Under the pieces are notes generated by a model. It made no database searches and had not been told where the DNA came from. It saw only the letters and a list, made by a program, of their open reading frames with translations. A stretch of 64,000 nt of DNA from Bog-756 sp052326605 (lineage in GTDB: Bacteria > Actinomycetota > Acidimicrobiia > Acidimicrobiales > RAAP-2), in contig JBKQMB010000115.1 of the NCBI GenBank assembly GCA_052326605.1, positions 1-64,000 on the forward strand, read 5' to 3'. The translations under genes were made by a program, and so were the position numbers. Of the stretch, positions 61,237-64,000 are shown piece by piece; positions within the stretch are counted from its first letter, which is position 1; the number at the start of each line of letters is the position of its first letter.

Positions 61237-62702
61237 GCATCCTCGTCGTCGACGTGGGCACCTCGGGCGTCCGGGGGGCCGTGGTGCGGCCGGACGCCTC
61301 GGTCGAGCACATCCACCATGTGGCTGTGCTCCCCGATACTCCGTTCCCCGGGCTGGTCGAGTTCGACCCGACCGCCATGGCCGACGCCGTACTCGACGTG
61401 GCGGCGCGCTCCCTGGCCGACGGAGGCCCGGTCGACGCGGTGGGGATCGCCAACCAGCGGGCCTCCACCATCCTGTGGGACCGTGCCACCGGCGTGCCGG
61501 TGGGGCCCGGCCTCGGCTGGCAGGACCTCCGGACGGTGGGCACCTGCCTCGAGCTCCAGAGCCAGGGGATCCGGGTGGCACCCAACGCGTCGGCGACCAA
61601 GCTGGCGGCCCTGCTCGACACGGCCGACCCGGACCGCTCCCGCTCCGAGCGGGGCGAGTTGGCCTTCGGCACCGTCGACACCTGGGTGGCGTGGACCCTC
61701 TCCGGCGGGCGCCTCCACGTGACCGACGCATCCAATGCCGGGGTCACCGGGCTGGTCCACGGCGACGGGACCGGCTGGAGCCAGGACCTTCTGGCCGCCC
61801 TCCGCATCCCCGAGTCGCTGCTGCCCACCATCGTGGACTCCACCGGCGTGCTGGGGGTGGCCGACGCCCTGGCCGGACAGCCGGTCATCGCCGGTATGGC
61901 CGGTGACCAGCAGGCGTCGTTGATCGGCCAGGGCTGCACCCAGCCGGGCCAGGCCAAGGCCACCTTCGGCACCGGGGGGATGCTCGACCAGTGCACCGGC
62001 ACCGACCGCCCCCGCCAGATCGCGCGCGGCCCGGCCGGCACCATCCCGATCATCGCCTGGCGGCGACAGGGAAGGATCACCTGGGGCGTCGAGGCCATCA
62101 TGCTGTCGGCCGGCACCTGTGTGGAGTGGCTGCGCGACGACCTTGCCATCATTGACTCGGCCGCCGACTCGGCCCAGGTGGCCGCACGCTGCGGCGACAC
62201 CGGCGACGTGTGGTTCGTGCCCGCGTTGCTGGGGCTGGGCACGCCGGTGTGGGACTTCGGGGCCCGGGGCACCGTCCTCGGCCTCACCCGTGGCAGCGGG
62301 CGCCCCGAGCTGGTGCGGGCTGTGCTGGAGGGGGTGGCCCACCGGGGCGCCGACCTCCTCGAGGCAGCCGAGGCCGACTCGGGGATGACGGTCGGCAACC
62401 TGCGCATCGACGGAGGCATGTCGGCCAACGAGGTCTTCACCCGGGCCCTCGCCAACGCCTGCGGACGACCGGTCGAGATCGCCCCGTTCGTGGAGGCCAC
62501 CACCCTCGGTGCCGCCTTCCTGGCCGGGATGGCCGTGGGCACCTGGGCCGACGAGCAGGACGTGGCCGCCGCTTGGGCGCCGCGCCAGGTGGTGGAGCCC
62601 ACGACGACCGCCGGCGAGCGCACGACTGCCCGCACACGCTGGCTCGAGGCCCGGAAGCGTTCCGAGGGCACCATCCCCGAGCTGTCCGCCCTTGATTTCT
62701 GA
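61233..62702 (+). CDS. glpK: Glycerol kinase / FGGY carbohydrate kinase
   Basis: A 489-aa FGGY-family kinase. VVDVGTSGVRGAVV is the phosphate-1 loop, IANQRASTILWDRATG resembles the glycerol-kinase signature, then TFGTGGMLDQCTG, LRIDGGMSANEVFTRALAN and EATTLGAAFLAGMAVG. It should phosphorylate glycerol to feed GlpD, although the substrate pocket differs enough from typical GlpK (GWQDLRT instead of WQDRR) that another polyol is possible. It is the last gene of the glpD operon. Confidence 0.87.
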   Translation: MSILVVDVGTSGVRGAVVRPDASVEHIHHVAVLPDTPFPGLVEFDPTAMADAVLDVAARSLADGGPVDAVGIANQRASTILWDRATGVPVGPGLGWQDLRTVGTCLELQSQGIRVAPNASATKLAALLDTADPDRSRSERGELAFGTVDTWVAWTLSGGRLHVTDASNAGVTGLVHGDGTGWSQDLLAALRIPESLLPTIVDSTGVLGVADALAGQPVIAGMAGDQQASLIGQGCTQPGQAKATFGTGGMLDQCTGTDRPRQIARGPAGTIPIIAWRRQGRITWGVEAIMLSAGTCVEWLRDDLAIIDSAADSAQVAARCGDTGDVWFVPALLGLGTPVWDFGARGTVLGLTRGSGRPELVRAVLEGVAHRGADLLEAAEADSGMTVGNLRIDGGMSANEVFTRALANACGRPVEIAPFVEATTLGAAFLAGMAVGTWADEQDVAAAWAPRQVVEPTTTAGERTTARTRWLEARKRSEGTIPELSALDF

Positions 62703-62793
62703 CCACGGCCACCCGGGCGTGGCGCAGGTCGGGCCTGTGGTCGGCGGTGCCGGCTCCGGCCCGACGCGGCTGGCACCTCCCCGGCACAGCGCA

Positions 62794-62823
62794 TTGAACA
62801 AAGCCACGGAAAACCCGTAGGGT
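62794..62823 (+). promoter_or_regulatory. Candidate promoter of the moxR operon
   Basis: TTGAAC (62794-62799) and TAGGGT (62818-62823) with an 18-nt spacer, about 88 nt upstream of the moxR start and after the glpK stop. It is the only good promoter-like pair in this 208-nt gap. Confidence 0.35.
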
Positions 62824-62910
62824 GGGGGAGGCACCACGCTCGGCGATGGGGCCGATGCAGCCGACGGGTCCGGCGAACGCAGGGGTAGACCCAGGGGAGC
62901 AGGAGGACCC

Positions 62911-63903
62911 ATGACCAGGGGCATCGAGACGGTGGGGGTCGAGTCGTCGGTCCGCACCACGCAACCAGTGCCGTCGATCGACGAGGCGGTAGGACTGGCC
63001 CGGGCCCTCCACGCCGCCCTCTCGGAGGTCCTGCTGGGCACACCGGCGGCAGTTACCACTGCGGTGATCGCGGCCCTCTCGGGGAGCCACCTGCTCATCG
63101 AGGACGTGCCCGGCGTGGGCAAGACGGTGCTGGCCCGGGCGCTGGCCACCGCTCTCGGGGTCAAGCTCTCGCGGGTCCAGGGGCACCCCGACCTCCTTCC
63201 CTCCGACATCACGGGCGTGACGGTGTTTTCGCCGGAGACCGGGACCTGGGAGTTCCGGCCCGGCCCGGTCTTCGCCCACGTGGTCCTCCTCGACGAAATG
63301 AACCGCACCCCGCCCCGGACCCAGTCTGCGCTGCTGGAGGCCATGGAAGAGCAACAGGTCACGGTGGACGGCGAATCGTGGCCCCTGCCGCAGCCACACC
63401 TGGTGATCGGCACCCAGAACCCGATCGGCCAGCTTGGCACCTACCCGCTCGTCGAGAGCCAGCTCGACCGGTTCGGCCTGTCCACCTCCATCGGCTACCC
63501 CGATGCCGACATCGAGACTCGCCTCGTCCTCCACAACGGCGGCCGCTATGCCCTCGACACGCTGGTCCCCGTCTCCGATCCCGCACAGTGGCACCGGGCG
63601 ATCAGCGCCACGGCCTCGGTGCACGTGGTGACCACGGTCGCCGAGTATGCCGTGTCGCTGGTGCGGGCCACCCGGTCGGCCGGCACCGTGCGCCTGGGGG
63701 CAAGCCCGCGAGCGGCCATCTCCCTCCTCCGCAGCGCCCAGGCCTACGCGGTACTCGCCGGGCGGGCCTACGTCACCCCCCAGGACGTCCAGGCCGTGGC
63801 CGTCGCCTGCCTCTCCCACCGCCTGATCGCCGAGGGCAGTGGCGGAGACGGTCCCACCATGGTGGGCCGCATCCTCGCCGCAGCACCTGTCCCGCCCACG
63901 TGA
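62911..63903 (+). CDS. MoxR-family AAA+ ATPase
   Basis: A 330-aa AAA+ chaperone-like ATPase of the MoxR type. Walker A is EDVPGVGKT, Walker B VVLLDEMNRTPPRTQSALLEAME, sensor 1 IGTQNPIGQLGTYPL and the arginine-finger region ESQLDRFG. MoxR proteins act with DUF58 and transglutaminase-like membrane partners in maturation of envelope or metal-protein complexes. AGGAGG stands 4 nt before the ATG. Its stop overlaps the start of the next gene (GTGA). Confidence 0.92.
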   Translation: MTRGIETVGVESSVRTTQPVPSIDEAVGLARALHAALSEVLLGTPAAVTTAVIAALSGSHLLIEDVPGVGKTVLARALATALGVKLSRVQGHPDLLPSDITGVTVFSPETGTWEFRPGPVFAHVVLLDEMNRTPPRTQSALLEAMEEQQVTVDGESWPLPQPHLVIGTQNPIGQLGTYPLVESQLDRFGLSTSIGYPDADIETRLVLHNGGRYALDTLVPVSDPAQWHRAISATASVHVVTTVAEYAVSLVRATRSAGTVRLGASPRAAISLLRSAQAYAVLAGRAYVTPQDVQAVAVACLSHRLIAEGSGGDGPTMVGRILAAAPVPPT

Positions 63904-64000
63904 ACGCCTCGACGCCCGACGGCCGGCAGCCCTTCTGGCGCACTGTCAACGCGGCGTTCACCGGGCTGCTCGCCGGCGCGTGCGGCGTAGTACTGGCGCG
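63900..64000 (+). CDS. Start of a membrane protein, probable DUF58 partner of MoxR
   Basis: A GTG overlapping the moxR stop opens a frame reading MNASTPDGRQPFWRTVNAAF, then a hydrophobic stretch TGLLAGACGVVLA up to the window edge. Position and the early membrane segment fit a DUF58 protein, the usual next gene after moxR, but too little is visible to be sure. Confidence 0.5.
   Translation, partial: MNASTPDGRQPFWRTVNAAFTGLLAGACGVVLA

Noticed and set aside
59226..62702. A 1158-codon open frame on the plus strand
   Set aside because: Its first two thirds are an Arg/Pro/Gly-rich shadow of glpD and the FAD oxidase; only the tail from 61233 is real and is the glpK gene.

Overview
The window is about 64 kb of GC-rich (by eye close to 70 percent) actinobacterial DNA. 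Signs of this are GTG starts, 4-nt ATGA/GTGA gene overlaps, several genes that look leaderless, two PPOX/F420-type flavoprotein genes, a mycothiol-type DinB/MDMPI protein, and steroid-type acyl-CoA catabolism genes resembling those of Mycobacterium and Rhodococcus. A free-living soil or water actinobacterium, possibly of the Acidimicrobiia, fits best; this placement is inference. I found no rRNA, tRNA, CRISPR array, transposase or prophage.

Layout. 0-5.2 kb: two alpha/beta hydrolases, a nitrilase-family amidase, the ribosome rescue factor ArfB, an SDR and a GNAT. 5.3-15.3 kb: a complete potassium-stress locus (a DUF4118/GAF protein, a small membrane protein, kdpF-A-B-C, kdpD, kdpE, a UspA protein), followed by debris of a second response regulator 3' end. 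15.3-22.9 kb: a methyltransferase/uracil-DNA-glycosylase fusion, small redox enzymes, a FrnE-like DsbA protein, a two-gene ABC exporter, decayed signalling genes and a ferritin-like di-iron protein. 23-33 kb: lipid and steroid-type catabolism (thiolase-like protein, HSL-type esterase, VOC protein, a pair of acyl-CoA dehydrogenases, a thiolase, P450 plus ferredoxin) with an exact KstR-type operator between the dehydrogenases and the thiolase. 33-38.6 kb: small orphan genes mixed with broken ones: a lipoprotein split at a C7G7 run, a MarR-like gene with several lesions and a ureohydrolase missing its centre. 38.6-49.6 kb: a long minus-strand catabolic region. One part is a five-gene unit (aldo/keto reductase, two acyl-CoA ligases, an unrecognised 284-aa protein, an SDR) behind a second exact KstR-type operator. 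The other is a block resembling fadE30-ipdF-fadD3 of the steroid C/D-ring (HIP) pathway. 49.9-54.7 kb: MsrB, an SSB paralogue, a nitrobindin-like protein, a stop-interrupted membrane protein, and a CoA-transferase with an enoyl-CoA hydratase.

54.7-62.7 kb holds two divergent units around one large palindrome. To the left run a Fur/PerR regulator, rubrerythrin, a GlpC-like iron-sulfur protein and DUF3501, a recurrent but poorly understood set that I read as a peroxide-responsive electron-transfer module. To the right run glpD, an alkyl-DHAP-synthase-like flavoprotein and glpK, joined by 4-nt overlaps. The window ends in a MoxR AAA+ ATPase and the first codons of its membrane partner.

The strongest leads for something undescribed are the PerR-linked rubrerythrin/Fe-S/DUF3501 module, the KstR-boxed operon with the unknown 284-aa protein, and the methyltransferase-Mug fusion. 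Protein identities rest on remembered family motifs, not on database searches.
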